Shown piece after piece: positions 42,011 to 50,583 of a stretch of DNA of 64,000 nucleotides. Position 1 is the stretch's first letter; each line of letters opens with the position of its first letter. The notes below the pieces were generated by a model that saw only the letters and a program-made list of their open reading frames with translations, was not told the DNA's origin and ran no database searches. The DNA comes from Leclercia sp. LSNIH1. GTDB lineage: Bacteria > Pseudomonadota > Gammaproteobacteria > Enterobacterales > Enterobacteriaceae. Both the position numbers and the translations under genes were made by a program. Where the stretch lies: NCBI RefSeq assembly GCF_002902985.1, contig NZ_CP026167.1, positions 4,278,001-4,342,000 on the forward strand. Reading direction: 5' to 3'.

Positions 42011-42564
42011 ACGCATCCGCTTCGACCGCCCACACCCCCAAAGCAAGTGCGCCCACGGCTGCACCGCCGCCGGCGCCTTCGACACTCGCCGGCCAGGCCG
42101 GCAACGTGCCGCTGACGCGCGTGGCGCTGACCTACATCGAACCCCGCTTCAAGCTCTACCTGCGCTTCGGCGAACCGGCGCGCACGCTCCAGCTCGACCG
42201 CTGGCGGCGCTGCGCCGTGTTCCTGCCGAACGCGGTTCTGTGCCGCATCCGTTGGCAGGCCAACGACTACGGCACGATCCGCTGGCAGCTCATGGTGATG
42301 CAGACCGCCACGCCGCTGGACGCCGTGCAACGCATCCCCGGCGTGCAGCCGGGCGCGCGTCTGCTGTTGCACGCCGAAGGCGATGCCAACGTTCGCGCCG
42401 TGCTGGAACGCATCGACGACATCGAGGCGCTGGGCATCGCAGCCGCAGACACATCGCCCGCGTACTGGCGCACGCTCGCGAACCGGCTCGCAGCGCGCTC
42501 GGCGTTACCCACATACACCACAGAACGGCACGCCGCCTGGCTGGCAGGGAGGGCATTGCCATGA
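42007..42564 (+). CDS. DUF2840 domain protein
   Basis: 185 residues. N-terminal low-complexity Ala/Pro region, then DUF2840 (TRVALTYIEPRFKLYLRFGEPARTLQLDRWRRCAVFLPNAVLCRIRWQANDYGTIRW). Function unknown but always located between parA and traF in Tn4371-type ICEs. ATGA overlaps bind it to both neighbours, so the par-tra genes form one transcript. Confidence 0.88.
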   Translation: MNASASTAHTPKASAPTAAPPPAPSTLAGQAGNVPLTRVALTYIEPRFKLYLRFGEPARTLQLDRWRRCAVFLPNAVLCRIRWQANDYGTIRWQLMVMQTATPLDAVQRIPGVQPGARLLLHAEGDANVRAVLERIDDIEALGIAAADTSPAYWRTLANRLAARSALPTYTTERHAAWLAGRALP

Positions 42565-43148
42565 CCACGATTTCCACGACCGGCCCCGTGCCGCATCCTC
42601 GCTCGCGCCTGCGCACTCGCCTCGTGCTGGCAGGCTTCGCCACCGTCGGCCTCGCTGCGCTGGCCTGGGCTGCGTTCGTGCAGCCCCTGCCGCGAATGGC
42701 CTACAACCCGTCCGACAGCGTGGCGGTCGGTTGGTATCGCATCGAACCGTTCGACCCGCGCACCGCCTCGCGGCCACGTCCGCTGTCCGTGGACAGCATC
42801 GTGCTGGTGCCGCTGCCCGACAGGGCCGCCATGCTGGCTGCGCAGCGCAGTTACCTACCGACCCGCGTTCCGCTGCTCAAACGTGTGGGCGCAGTCGCGC
42901 CACAACACGTCTGCATCGTCGCCGGCCAGGTTCGCATCGACGGCGTGCCGGTGGCCGCCGCCCTGCCTGCCGACCGGCAGGGCCGACCGCTGCCATCCTT
43001 GCAGCTTTGCCGCCGTCTCGAACCGGGCGAACTGTTCCTCTTGAGCGTGACCAACCCAGCGTCGTTCGACAGCCGCTATTTCGGGCCGGTCAGTGCATCC
43101 ACCGCGATCGGCGTTGCGCATCCGATCTGGCTGGAGACACGTCCATGA
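42561..43148 (+). CDS. traF: TraF-type signal peptidase (S26 family) for pilin maturation
   Basis: 195 residues. One N-terminal membrane helix (residues about 20-45), then the S26 serine/lysine pair: Ser in NPSDSVAVGWYRI and Lys in LLKRVGAVAP. TraF cyclizes the TrbC-type pilin subunit in RP4. In an overlapping set with DUF2840 and the following relaxase. Confidence 0.92.
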   Translation: MTTISTTGPVPHPRSRLRTRLVLAGFATVGLAALAWAAFVQPLPRMAYNPSDSVAVGWYRIEPFDPRTASRPRPLSVDSIVLVPLPDRAAMLAAQRSYLPTRVPLLKRVGAVAPQHVCIVAGQVRIDGVPVAAALPADRQGRPLPSLQLCRRLEPGELFLLSVTNPASFDSRYFGPVSASTAIGVAHPIWLETRP

Positions 43149-43600
43149 TGGCCGCCGATTCGCTGCACTTTGCCGCGCCTCTCATCGTGCCATCGGGCAT
43201 GTCGTTCTACTGTTCGTCGCCTTGTCATCGCACGTGCAGTGCGGGTGCATTCGCACCGCACTTCGCGCTGCCTTCGGCGCAGCCGTCCAACGTGCAGGCG
43301 TCTTGCCTCGAACGCGCCTGGCCTGCGGCCATTGGCGTGTTCGCCGGCGGGCTGGCTGCTGGTGCAGCAGCGCCGCCGGGCCGCCGATGCCCGGAGCGGG
43401 AGCGAGGGGCAAAGGCGGAAGGCAAGACAAAAGGACGCGGCACCGGGCCGCGTCGAAGGCCTGTCTGCACATGGGGGTGGCGCGGCACGGAGCGGCTTTG
43501 CCGCCGTGCCGCGTGGGGCGCGAGGCCCGCGCCAATGCAGGCATGTCCGCGTGCTTCGCACGCCCGGAGACGCCGGAGCTTGCCAGGGGCGCTGCCATGA
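43145..43600 (+). CDS. Doubtful ORF between traF and traI
   Basis: 151 codons from ATG at 43145, overlapping both neighbours by ATGA. The amino-acid content is dominated by Arg, Ala, Pro and Cys (GAAAPPGRRCPERERGAKAE), and all three forward frames are open here because of GC bias. The two ATGA overlaps are suggestive of a real gene but composition is poor. Listed only so that the relaxase start (43597) is not assumed to extend upstream. Confidence 0.3.
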   Translation: MMAADSLHFAAPLIVPSGMSFYCSSPCHRTCSAGAFAPHFALPSAQPSNVQASCLERAWPAAIGVFAGGLAAGAAAPPGRRCPERERGAKAEGKTKGRGTGPRRRPVCTWGWRGTERLCRRAAWGARPAPMQACPRASHARRRRSLPGALP

Positions 43601-45591
43601 CCGACCGCCGCGACGACGATTTCCGGGTGCGCCCTGGCGCGCCGAAGAACCGAGGCAAAGGCCAGGGCCAGAGCTTCGTTTCCAAGGTGCTCAAGCGGGC
43701 TGGCAAAGCCAGCGGCGGCAAGTCGGCGGTGCGCCGTCCTGTCGCTGGCGGGAGCGGCCAGCACGCGGGCCAGCGGCCCGGCTCACGGCTTGGGCGCGGC
43801 CATACGGCAGCGCGCTTCGCAGGTGCAAAGCTGACACCCATGTCACGGCGCGTGACCGTCAAGACGCTGCTGGTCAACCAGCGCAACGCCAGCCCGCAGT
43901 CGCTCGCCAAGCACCTGCGCTACATCGAGCGCGACGGTGCCGGCCGGGACGGCGAGCCGGGCCGTGCCTACGGGCCGCAGACCGACCATGCCGACCTCGA
44001 TGCCTTCAAGGAACGCTGCCAGGACGACCGACACCATTTCCGTTTCATTGTTTCCCCGGAAGACGGAGCCGAGCTGGACGACCTGCGCACCTACACCCGG
44101 CACCTGATGAACCGCATGGAGGCCGACCTGGGAACGCGGCTGGATTGGGTGGCGGTCGATCACTGGAACACCGACAACCCGCACACGCACCTGATCGTGC
44201 GCGGACGCGACGATACCGGCAGAGACCTCGTCATCGCGGGCGACTACATCGCCCACGGCTTCCGCCATCGCGCCGCCGAGCTGGCGACGGAATGGCTGGG
44301 GCCGCGCACCGAACTGGAGATCCAGCAGACCTGGCAGCGCGAGGTGAAGCAAGAGCGGTGGACGAGCCTCGACCGCACGTTGCAGCGCGAGGTCGGCGAG
44401 GATGACCGGGTGCGGATCGAACGCTTCAACGAACCGACGTTGCAACGCCAGCGCCTGCTACTGATCGGCCGGCTGCAACGCTTGCAGCGGCTCGGCCTGG
44501 CCGACGAGGTGCAGCCCAGCACCTGGGCCATCCATGCCGACGCTGAGAAGACCCTGCGTGCCCTGGGCGAGCGTGGCGACATCATCCGCACCATGCAGCG
44601 CGCCATGAGCGGCCAGCCGCGCGAGCTGGCGGTATTCGAGCCGGCCGACGACGGCCGTACCCTCGTCGGCCGCGTGGCCGCCAAGGGGCTGGCCGACGAG
44701 CTGCACGACCGCGGCTATCTGGTCATCGACGGCGTGGACGGCAAGGCCCACTACGTCGCTTTGAACGCCCGCGACGAACTGGCGAGCTACCCCACCGGCG
44801 CGGTGGTGGAGGTGCGTGGTTCCGCCGAGGTACGGGCGGCGGACAAGAACATCGCCGCACTGGCGAGCGATGGCCTGTACCGTACCGATCATCACCTGGC
44901 GATCGAGCAAGGCCGAGCCAAGCCCGGCCGCGACCCGCAGGAAGTCGTCGCGGCCCACGTCCGACGGCTGGAAGCCCTGCGCCGGGCCGGCATCGTGGAG
45001 CGCGTGGCGGAAGGGCTATGGAAAGTGCCGGACGACCTATCCGAGCGTGGGCGCCAGTACGATGCGCAGCGACTGGGCGGCGTGGCCGTGGACCTGAAAT
45101 CTCACCTGCCGATCGAGCGGCAGGCCCGCGTGATCGGCGCCACCTGGCTCGACCAGCAACTGATCGGCGGCGGCCGGGGATTGGGCGACCTGGGCTTTGG
45201 TGGCGATGCCAAGCAAGCCTTGCAGCAGCGCGCCGACTTCCTCGAAGAACAGGGGCTGGCCCAGCGGCGTGGGCAGCGGGTGATTCTCTCCCGGAATCTG
45301 CTGGAAACGCTGCGCAATCGGGAGCTGGCGCAGGCCGCCCAGCACATTGCCGCCGATAGTGGGTTGGAGCATCGGCACGTCACAGACGGGCAGCGCGTAG
45401 CCGGCATCTACCGGCGCTCGGTCATTCTCGCCAGCGGTCGCTATGCGCTGCTCGATGACGGCATGGGGTTCAGTCTGGTGCCTTGGCGGCCGATAATCGA
45501 GCCACGACTGGGGCAGCAGATCGCCGCGACTGTACGCGGCGGCGGTGTGTCATGGGAGGTTGGACGGCAACGAGGTCCTGGGATTGGATAG
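43597..45591 (+). CDS. traI: MOBP-type relaxase of the ICE (DUF3363 family TraI)
   Basis: 664 residues from the ATG at 43597. Relaxase core with H189WNTDNPH196TH198 (three-His metal motif), preceded by YIERDGAGRDG and FRFIVSPEDG.. segments typical of MobA/VirD2-like relaxases. The C-terminal half is the DUF3363 domain (HLAIEQGRAKPGRDPQEVVAAH and onwards). The protein nicks the ICE oriT, located elsewhere. The long low-complexity N-terminus (GGSGQHAGQRPGSRLGRGH) is unusual and may be disordered. Confidence 0.92.
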   Translation: MTDRRDDDFRVRPGAPKNRGKGQGQSFVSKVLKRAGKASGGKSAVRRPVAGGSGQHAGQRPGSRLGRGHTAARFAGAKLTPMSRRVTVKTLLVNQRNASPQSLAKHLRYIERDGAGRDGEPGRAYGPQTDHADLDAFKERCQDDRHHFRFIVSPEDGAELDDLRTYTRHLMNRMEADLGTRLDWVAVDHWNTDNPHTHLIVRGRDDTGRDLVIAGDYIAHGFRHRAAELATEWLGPRTELEIQQTWQREVKQERWTSLDRTLQREVGEDDRVRIERFNEPTLQRQRLLLIGRLQRLQRLGLADEVQPSTWAIHADAEKTLRALGERGDIIRTMQRAMSGQPRELAVFEPADDGRTLVGRVAAKGLADELHDRGYLVIDGVDGKAHYVALNARDELASYPTGAVVEVRGSAEVRAADKNIAALASDGLYRTDHHLAIEQGRAKPGRDPQEVVAAHVRRLEALRRAGIVERVAEGLWKVPDDLSERGRQYDAQRLGGVAVDLKSHLPIERQARVIGATWLDQQLIGGGRGLGDLGFGGDAKQALQQRADFLEEQGLAQRRGQRVILSRNLLETLRNRELAQAAQHIAADSGLEHRHVTDGQRVAGIYRRSVILASGRYALLDDGMGFSLVPWRPIIEPRLGQQIAATVRGGGVSWEVGRQRGPGIG

Positions 45592-45666
45592 GGGCCGTAG
45601 GCTGTCGTACCGAGTTAAGGTGTCGAGCAGCGTTCTGGCCCTAGCTTCTGTGCTCCGTTAAGGCGA

Positions 45667-46368
45667 CTAGTCTGTGCTTATCGCCGACGCTGTGGGTGCA
45701 TGGTTGCTTGCCGATTCCGGTGCAACTCGCAAACGCGCTGCCCCGACCTGAACTGCCCATTCAACGATCTGCCCGGCCAACACGTCCGTCGCGACACCGA
45801 ACGCGCTCACCACATCTGCCTCTCGCTTGCTGCCTGTAGCTTGGATTGCTTCGAAGCGTCTACTGGCAATAGCAGTCCGTTTGGCCGGATCGACCAGTTG
45901 CACATCGAGCCGAACCCGAACCGCGGCGATCGCTTCAGTGCCGCGGTATTCGAGCTGGAACGCCCGTAGCGTACTGCGCAACTCCATATCGGCGCTCATT
46001 GGCGTGCTATCGGTAATCACCGAAGTCGACCGCCCATCGCGCATGAAGGCTTCGACGATTCGGTCGCGTAGCAGCACCGGTGCGGGGTCGGCCCAACGCA
46101 CTCCTTGCCAAGCCGACAAGCGACCATCGGGCTGCGCAATGAAAAGCCGCTCCGAATCCAGGACGCGACTACTCTCAGGGGCGTAGACGCGCAGCGCCCC
46201 AGGTCCAGGAACGGCGCGTGGCGTACTCTCCGCCTGGGCGATGTGATAGTCGGGCAGTTTGTAGGTGACCATTGGAGCTGTTTTGGGAAGCACACTGCAC
46301 GCGGACAAGCCGAGTACTAGCGTCATAGTCGCGGCAGCGACGGGAATCATCCTGGCGGAAGTGTTCAC
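45667..46368 (-). CDS. ABC-type transport auxiliary lipoprotein (MCE system)
   Basis: 233 residues with signal peptide and lipobox GLSAC|SVL. The rest (Y.LPDYHIAQAE.., LRVYAPESSRVLDSERLFIAQPDGRL.AW.GVRWADPAPVLLRDRIVEAF) is the ABC_trans_aux/PqiC-type domain. Last gene of the leftward MCE operon, GTGA-overlapped with the MlaD-like gene. PqiC-type lipoproteins bridge MCE rings to the outer membrane. Confidence 0.88.
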   Translation of the reverse strand: MNTSARMIPVAAATMTLVLGLSACSVLPKTAPMVTYKLPDYHIAQAESTPRAVPGPGALRVYAPESSRVLDSERLFIAQPDGRLSAWQGVRWADPAPVLLRDRIVEAFMRDGRSTSVITDSTPMSADMELRSTLRAFQLEYRGTEAIAAVRVRLDVQLVDPAKRTAIASRRFEAIQATGSKREADVVSAFGVATDVLAGQIVEWAVQVGAARLRVAPESASNHAPTASAISTD

Positions 46369-47294
46369 GGCTTGGTTTCCTCAATGTTCTCTCCACCGAG
46401 CAGGTATTGCGCCGGATTGCGATCCAGTCGGCGCAGCACGGTGTTTAGATTGGCCAGCGCCTGCTGGAGTTCGTGCATGGCAGGGCCTGTGGCGGCCATG
46501 CCTTGGTTCAGCGATTCCTGATTGTTTTGCAGTAGCGTCTCAACCCTGAAAGCGGCGCGTTCGAGGGATGCCGTTGCATCACGCGTGTTCACCATGATTT
46601 GCTTACCATCGTTATTTAGTAGCAGGTTGGCATCGCGAAGAGTGCTATTTGCTTGGCGCACGGCAGCTGTCGATTCTCTGCTTGCTTCGGTCAGATTGCT
46701 GATTAACGTCGCGATCTCGGCCCTCTGGTCAGCGACCGCGCCCGTAGTCTGTTCGAGATTCACTAGACTGCGGTGCACAAGAGCCAAATTCTCCTTCGAC
46801 AGTAACTCCTGCGTGCGCAGCAAGATGCCGTTGAGTGTCGTCATGCTGTTACCCTCGCCGGAGACCAGGGATGCCATCGCCGAACGTGGCGCGAGGATCA
46901 ACGGTTCCTCGTCCTCTTTCCGATCCAGCAATGGCACGTTTGGCCCACCGTCGCTCAACTCGATCACCGCGTTGCCGGTAATTCCCGTGATGACCAATTC
47001 AGCGCGGGTATCCTGCCGGACCGGGATGGTGGCATTGATACGCACGCGCGCTATCGCCCGCCTTGGGTCAGGCGGCGAAAGAGAAAGTGCAACGACTTCG
47101 CCAATCGTGATTCCGCTGTACTGAACCTGGCTGCCGGGCGTAAGCCCGGTCACTGGCTCATCGAACATGATCCGGTAATACTGGTAATCGTGGTCGGAAC
47201 GTGTGTCGCTGAGCCAGAGCGCGAAGCCGATACCAATCGCACCGAGCAGCACGACGAACAGACCAATGAATACATGATGGGCACGTGGCTCCAT
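46365..47294 (-). CDS. MlaD/MCE-family substrate-binding protein
   Basis: 309 residues. One inner-membrane helix (HVFIGLFVVLLGAIGIGFALWL), then the MCE domain (YYRIMFDEPVTGLTPGSQVQYSGITIGEVVALSL), and a long C-terminal coiled coil (VADQRAEIATLISNLTEAS...). MCE proteins form hexameric lipid tunnels in the periplasm. The long coiled coil suggests a pillar-like extension that could bridge the periplasm. Placed between the ATPase and the auxiliary lipoprotein. Confidence 0.93.
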   Translation of the reverse strand: MEPRAHHVFIGLFVVLLGAIGIGFALWLSDTRSDHDYQYYRIMFDEPVTGLTPGSQVQYSGITIGEVVALSLSPPDPRRAIARVRINATIPVRQDTRAELVITGITGNAVIELSDGGPNVPLLDRKEDEEPLILAPRSAMASLVSGEGNSMTTLNGILLRTQELLSKENLALVHRSLVNLEQTTGAVADQRAEIATLISNLTEASRESTAAVRQANSTLRDANLLLNNDGKQIMVNTRDATASLERAAFRVETLLQNNQESLNQGMAATGPAMHELQQALANLNTVLRRLDRNPAQYLLGGENIEETKP

Positions 47295-47385
47295 GATCAG
47301 ACCACCTCGTTTTCAGAGTGTAAATATTGCGTGCGCCCAGCCCAATGCGTGCGCGACGGAAGAATGATGCAGATGCGGAAGGGTT

Positions 47386-48207
47386 TCATGGCTGCGTCTC
47401 TTGGCTGGAAGCACCAGTGGCCTGTGCGGCCGCACGGCCACGGGGGCCGTGAAAGTATTCCTGTATCCACGGGTGCTTGAATCGCTCGACTGCCTCGATG
47501 CCGTCGTTGATGAGTACCTTCTGGTTCGCCAGGACCGCGACACGGTCGCATATGGTGTACAGCGTATCGAGGTCGTGGGTTACCAGAAACACCGTGAGAC
47601 CCAGTGCATTGCGCAGGGTCAGAATCAATTGGTCGAAAGATGCAGCCCCGATTGGATCCAGTCCTGCGGTGGGTTCGTCAAGAAACAGGATGTTCGCATC
47701 AAGCGCCAAGGCTCTCGCCAGTGCTGCTCGTTTCACCATGCCTCCGGACAACGAGGCCGGATATTTGTCTCCCGCTCCGGCAGGCAACCCCACCAAGCCC
47801 AGCTTGCTTCTTGCCAAACGCTCGGCAAGAGGCCGCGCCAGACCGACATGCTCGATTAAAGGAAGAGCGACGTTCTCCAAGACGGTCAGCGATGAATACA
47901 ACGCGCCCTTCTGGAACAGAATGCCGAACCTTCGCTCCATACGCGCGCGTGCAAGCCATTGGGCTCGCAGTAGGTCGCGCCCCCCGATACGGACCACGCC
48001 CGAATGCGGCTTCTGCAGCCCGACGATGCTACGCAAGAGCACGGATTTCCCGGTGCCTGATCCTCCCACCACGCCAAGGATTTCCCCGCGTCGCACGTCC
48101 AGGTCCAGGTCCTGATGGACCTGCTGGGTTCCAAACCTGTTGTCTAGGCCGCGCACTTCAATAGCGTGTCGCACACCGTTGTCGGTGTCTTCCTTCACCG
48201 CGCTCAC
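47386..48207 (-). CDS. MlaF-type ABC ATPase of the MCE system
   Basis: 273 residues from a GTG at 48207, GTGA-coupled with the permease gene. Walker A GGSGTGKSVLLRSIVGL, signature LSGGMVKRAALARALAL, Walker B ILFLDEPTAGLDPIG and H-loop all present, complete ATPase. The family energizes lipid or hydrophobic compound transport. 91 bases separate it from the MlaD-like gene, a larger gap than elsewhere in the operon. Confidence 0.92.
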   Translation of the reverse strand: MSAVKEDTDNGVRHAIEVRGLDNRFGTQQVHQDLDLDVRRGEILGVVGGSGTGKSVLLRSIVGLQKPHSGVVRIGGRDLLRAQWLARARMERRFGILFQKGALYSSLTVLENVALPLIEHVGLARPLAERLARSKLGLVGLPAGAGDKYPASLSGGMVKRAALARALALDANILFLDEPTAGLDPIGAASFDQLILTLRNALGLTVFLVTHDLDTLYTICDRVAVLANQKVLINDGIEAVERFKHPWIQEYFHGPRGRAAAQATGASSQETQP

Positions 48208-49361
48208 CAGCCCATCTCCATGAAGAACAGTGCAGCGATGGCATCGATCAGGATCACCATGAAGATTGATTGCACAACACTAGAAGTCGTGTGGTCGCCT
48301 ACCGACTCAGCGCTACCGGCGACCTTGAACCCTTCATGGCAGCCGATAGCGGCGATCATCACCGCGAAGAGCGGGGACTTGCTCATTCCGACAAGAAAAT
48401 GGCGCACCTCGATTTTTTCCTGCACGATGGCAAGGAACTGTGCAGGAGGAATCTCCAAGCTCAGTGCGCATACAGTGGCGCCGCCCACAATGCCAGCCAA
48501 GATGCCTACTAATGTGAGCAGTGGCAAGGACACAAGAAGCGCCAGCACGCGTGGCAGCACCAGCAACTCGATGGGGTCGAGCGCGTTGGAGCGAAGCGCA
48601 TCGATCTCTTCATTTGCCTTCATCGAACCGATTTGGGCGGTATACGCGCTTGCGGTACGGCCTGCAATCAATATGGCCGGGAGCAGCACTCCGAACTCGC
48701 GCATGAACGAGAAGGCGACCAGATGCACCGAGAAGATGCTCGCACCGAAGTTGGCCAGCACCGTTGCGCCCAGGAACGCCACCACCATTCCTACCATGAA
48801 GCTCAGTAGCGCCACGATGGGAATGGCGTCCACCGCTGACCGCTGGATTTGAGCGATCACCGAGGTCGTGCGCCAGCGACGCGGGTGACGAACGGTACGG
48901 CTCCATGTTTCGATGATCTGACCCACGAACCCGGCCAGACCAAGACACGCACGACAGCCCTGTTCCACGGTCAGGCCTATGCGTCCCAGACCGCGGAGCA
49001 GAGGATTCCCGCTCACCGCTGCTTTGTCCGTCTTCTGCTGAGCGGTAGCAGCGGCGGCAAGCGCTTTCATTAGGGCGAGGCGATCCGGGGACAGATTTGG
49101 AGCTGCCTCCGGCCGGTCGAGTATCGAGTCTGGCCCGAGAATTTCCACCAGCAGAGCCGCGCCGGCGGTGTCCAGTCTCTGGACTTGCGTCCAGTCGAGC
49201 AAGGGAGTGGCGTACCCCTCGGCATGGCTGATGCGGGCGGCGGACACGGATTTTGCCAGACTGGCGTAGTGCTCTATCGTCCAGTCGCCACCCGCCAGCC
49301 ATTTGTGATCACCGCCGACCATGGCATCCTGCCGGAGCCAAGCCTGTGAAGCGTTGCTCAT
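48204..49361 (-). CDS. MlaE-type permease with N-terminal STAS domain
   Basis: 385 residues from the ATG at 49361 (ATGA with the DUF3313 stop). A STAS-like domain occupies about residues 1-80 (GGDWTIEHYASLAK...LDWTQVQRLDTAGAALLVEIL), fused to the MlaE permease (IPIVALLSFMVGMVVAFLGA, SFMREFGVLLPAILIAGRTASAYTAQIG, IDALRSNALDPIELLVLPRV). In classical Mla systems the STAS protein MlaB is separate; a fused STAS-permease is typical of some Mce operons of Pseudomonas and Burkholderiales. Confidence 0.92.
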   Translation of the reverse strand: MSNASQAWLRQDAMVGGDHKWLAGGDWTIEHYASLAKSVSAARISHAEGYATPLLDWTQVQRLDTAGAALLVEILGPDSILDRPEAAPNLSPDRLALMKALAAAATAQQKTDKAAVSGNPLLRGLGRIGLTVEQGCRACLGLAGFVGQIIETWSRTVRHPRRWRTTSVIAQIQRSAVDAIPIVALLSFMVGMVVAFLGATVLANFGASIFSVHLVAFSFMREFGVLLPAILIAGRTASAYTAQIGSMKANEEIDALRSNALDPIELLVLPRVLALLVSLPLLTLVGILAGIVGGATVCALSLEIPPAQFLAIVQEKIEVRHFLVGMSKSPLFAVMIAAIGCHEGFKVAGSAESVGDHTTSSVVQSIFMVILIDAIAALFFMEMGW

Positions 49362-49978
49362 GGCTGCGTGTCCCGCCAAGCGCTGTCGATGCGCTCGATG
49401 CAGTTCGTGATCGCCGCTTTGGCATGACCCAGCAATGTGTACGAACCGGCGAACTCTTTAATGACGTTGCCGCGCTCGAAGCAACTGGCGGCAGCAACGC
49501 GTCGTCCCGTACTTACATCGACTGCTTCGAACTCTAGGCTGGCACCGCCCGTCGTCACGGGTCCAACCAGCAGGGTCGTCATTGCATTGACTGCCCGATT
49601 CGGTGTCTGCAGTTCGGTGACCGCTACACGCACCCGAACCTGTCCCGTGCCACCTGGGGTGGCGGGACTTTTGCCTTCCTGGCGTTTCAGTTCGCTCGTC
49701 ACATGGTCTAGCACTTCACGCTGCTGCGCGTCATCGAGCCCATCGATGCGACCCGAGGCGGTCTTGATCTGCGCATCTTCCACCACGACAGCGGCATAAC
49801 GCTTGGGCTCGAATCCCGCTGCGCGGTACATCAGTACGTTCTCGTATCGTGTCGGCGATAACTTCTCGTAGTCGCCGAGAAATCCGGAGCGCGTCATGCT
49901 GTTGGTCGCGCATCCAGAGAGCGCGGCTGCTACGCAAAAAAAAATGCCGCCGCGGATCAATGCAGTTTTGCTCTTCAT
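49358..49978 (-). CDS. DUF3313 lipoprotein
   Basis: 206 residues, signal peptide with lipobox ALSGC|ATN. The DUF3313 domain starts with GFLGDYEKLSP and VAVTELQTPNRAVNAM. Function is unknown; such lipoproteins frequently accompany envelope stress and transport operons. AAGGAGA seven bases before the ATG. Coupled with the permease gene. Confidence 0.88.
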   Translation of the reverse strand: MKSKTALIRGGIFFCVAAALSGCATNSMTRSGFLGDYEKLSPTRYENVLMYRAAGFEPKRYAAVVVEDAQIKTASGRIDGLDDAQQREVLDHVTSELKRQEGKSPATPGGTGQVRVRVAVTELQTPNRAVNAMTTLLVGPVTTGGASLEFEAVDVSTGRRVAAASCFERGNVIKEFAGSYTLLGHAKAAITNCIERIDSAWRDTQP

Positions 49979-49993
49979 AATGGGTCTCCTTGA

Positions 49994-50482
49994 TCAAACG
50001 AAACTAAGACAGGCAATGCCTGCTGCGATGAGGGCGGTGCCAGACCAGCGCGTCACTGATGCGAGATCGCCTAGCAAGAGGGCGCCGATACCCAAGTTTC
50101 CAAGTAGCCCGATTCCTGCCCAGGCTGCAGAGGCCGCGCTGATCGGAATCCGCTTGAGCGCGAGCCACAAATCTCCGGCAAACCTGCGCTCGTGATTGGC
50201 TTGTACCGCGTCGAACGCCCGGATCATCTCGTCGATCAGTGTCACGAACAAATCGCGTTTGGTCTTGAAATGATAGAGAAACGCCCCTTTGCTCAACCCG
50301 GCCCGCACGACGACGGCGTCCAGCGTCAGACGACTGGCGCCTTCCTCCAGCACCAGTTCGCGAGCGGCCTGCAGGATGCGCTCGCGAGTTAGCTGGGCTC
50401 CTTGCTGGAGAACGGGCTGCGCATCGGTGCTGCTATGGGCGGTGGACGGGGGGGGCAACTTTGTTTTCGCGCGAGGCGGCAT
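49994..50482 (-). CDS. TetR-family regulator fused to a C-terminal half of an SMR transporter
   Basis: 162 residues. Residues about 31-103 are a TetR DNA-binding domain (TRERILQAARELVLEEG, LDAVVVRAGLSKGAFLYHFKTKRDLF). From about residue 105 the sequence becomes LWLALKRIPISAASAAWAGI, then GALLLGDLASVTRWSGTALI, the last two helices of an SMR/Gdx multidrug transporter, ending normally for that family. The TetR ligand domain is therefore missing. The joint (about base 50173) is in frame, so the product is a fusion, possibly membrane-tethered or inactive. The gene is divergent from the efflux channel gene. Confidence 0.75.
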   Translation of the reverse strand: MPPRAKTKLPPPSTAHSSTDAQPVLQQGAQLTRERILQAARELVLEEGASRLTLDAVVVRAGLSKGAFLYHFKTKRDLFVTLIDEMIRAFDAVQANHERRFAGDLWLALKRIPISAASAAWAGIGLLGNLGIGALLLGDLASVTRWSGTALIAAGIACLSFV

Positions 50483-50503
50483 GGTCGTGCTCCAAAAAAA
50501 GCT

Positions 50504-50533
50504 TGAGTCATATACAGTCCAGTCGGTATAGTA
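50504..50533 (+). promoter_or_regulatory. Promoter with overlapping TetR-type operator
   Basis: TTGAGT (50504-50509) and TATAGT (50528-50533), 18 bases apart, with a partly palindromic TATAC-AGTCCAGTCG-GTATA (50512-50531) between. It lies between the TetR-SMR gene and the outer membrane channel gene and probably controls both. Confidence 0.6.
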
Positions 50534-50583
50534 GAAGGCGTAAAACAGTCCGTCAAGACTTTTTCGGAATGCAAGGACCTGCC

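Noticed and set aside
43093..43596. Relaxase start upstream at 43093
   Set aside because: The upstream extension is open but Arg-rich and unlike relaxases; the ATG at 43597 with ATGA overlap is the natural start.
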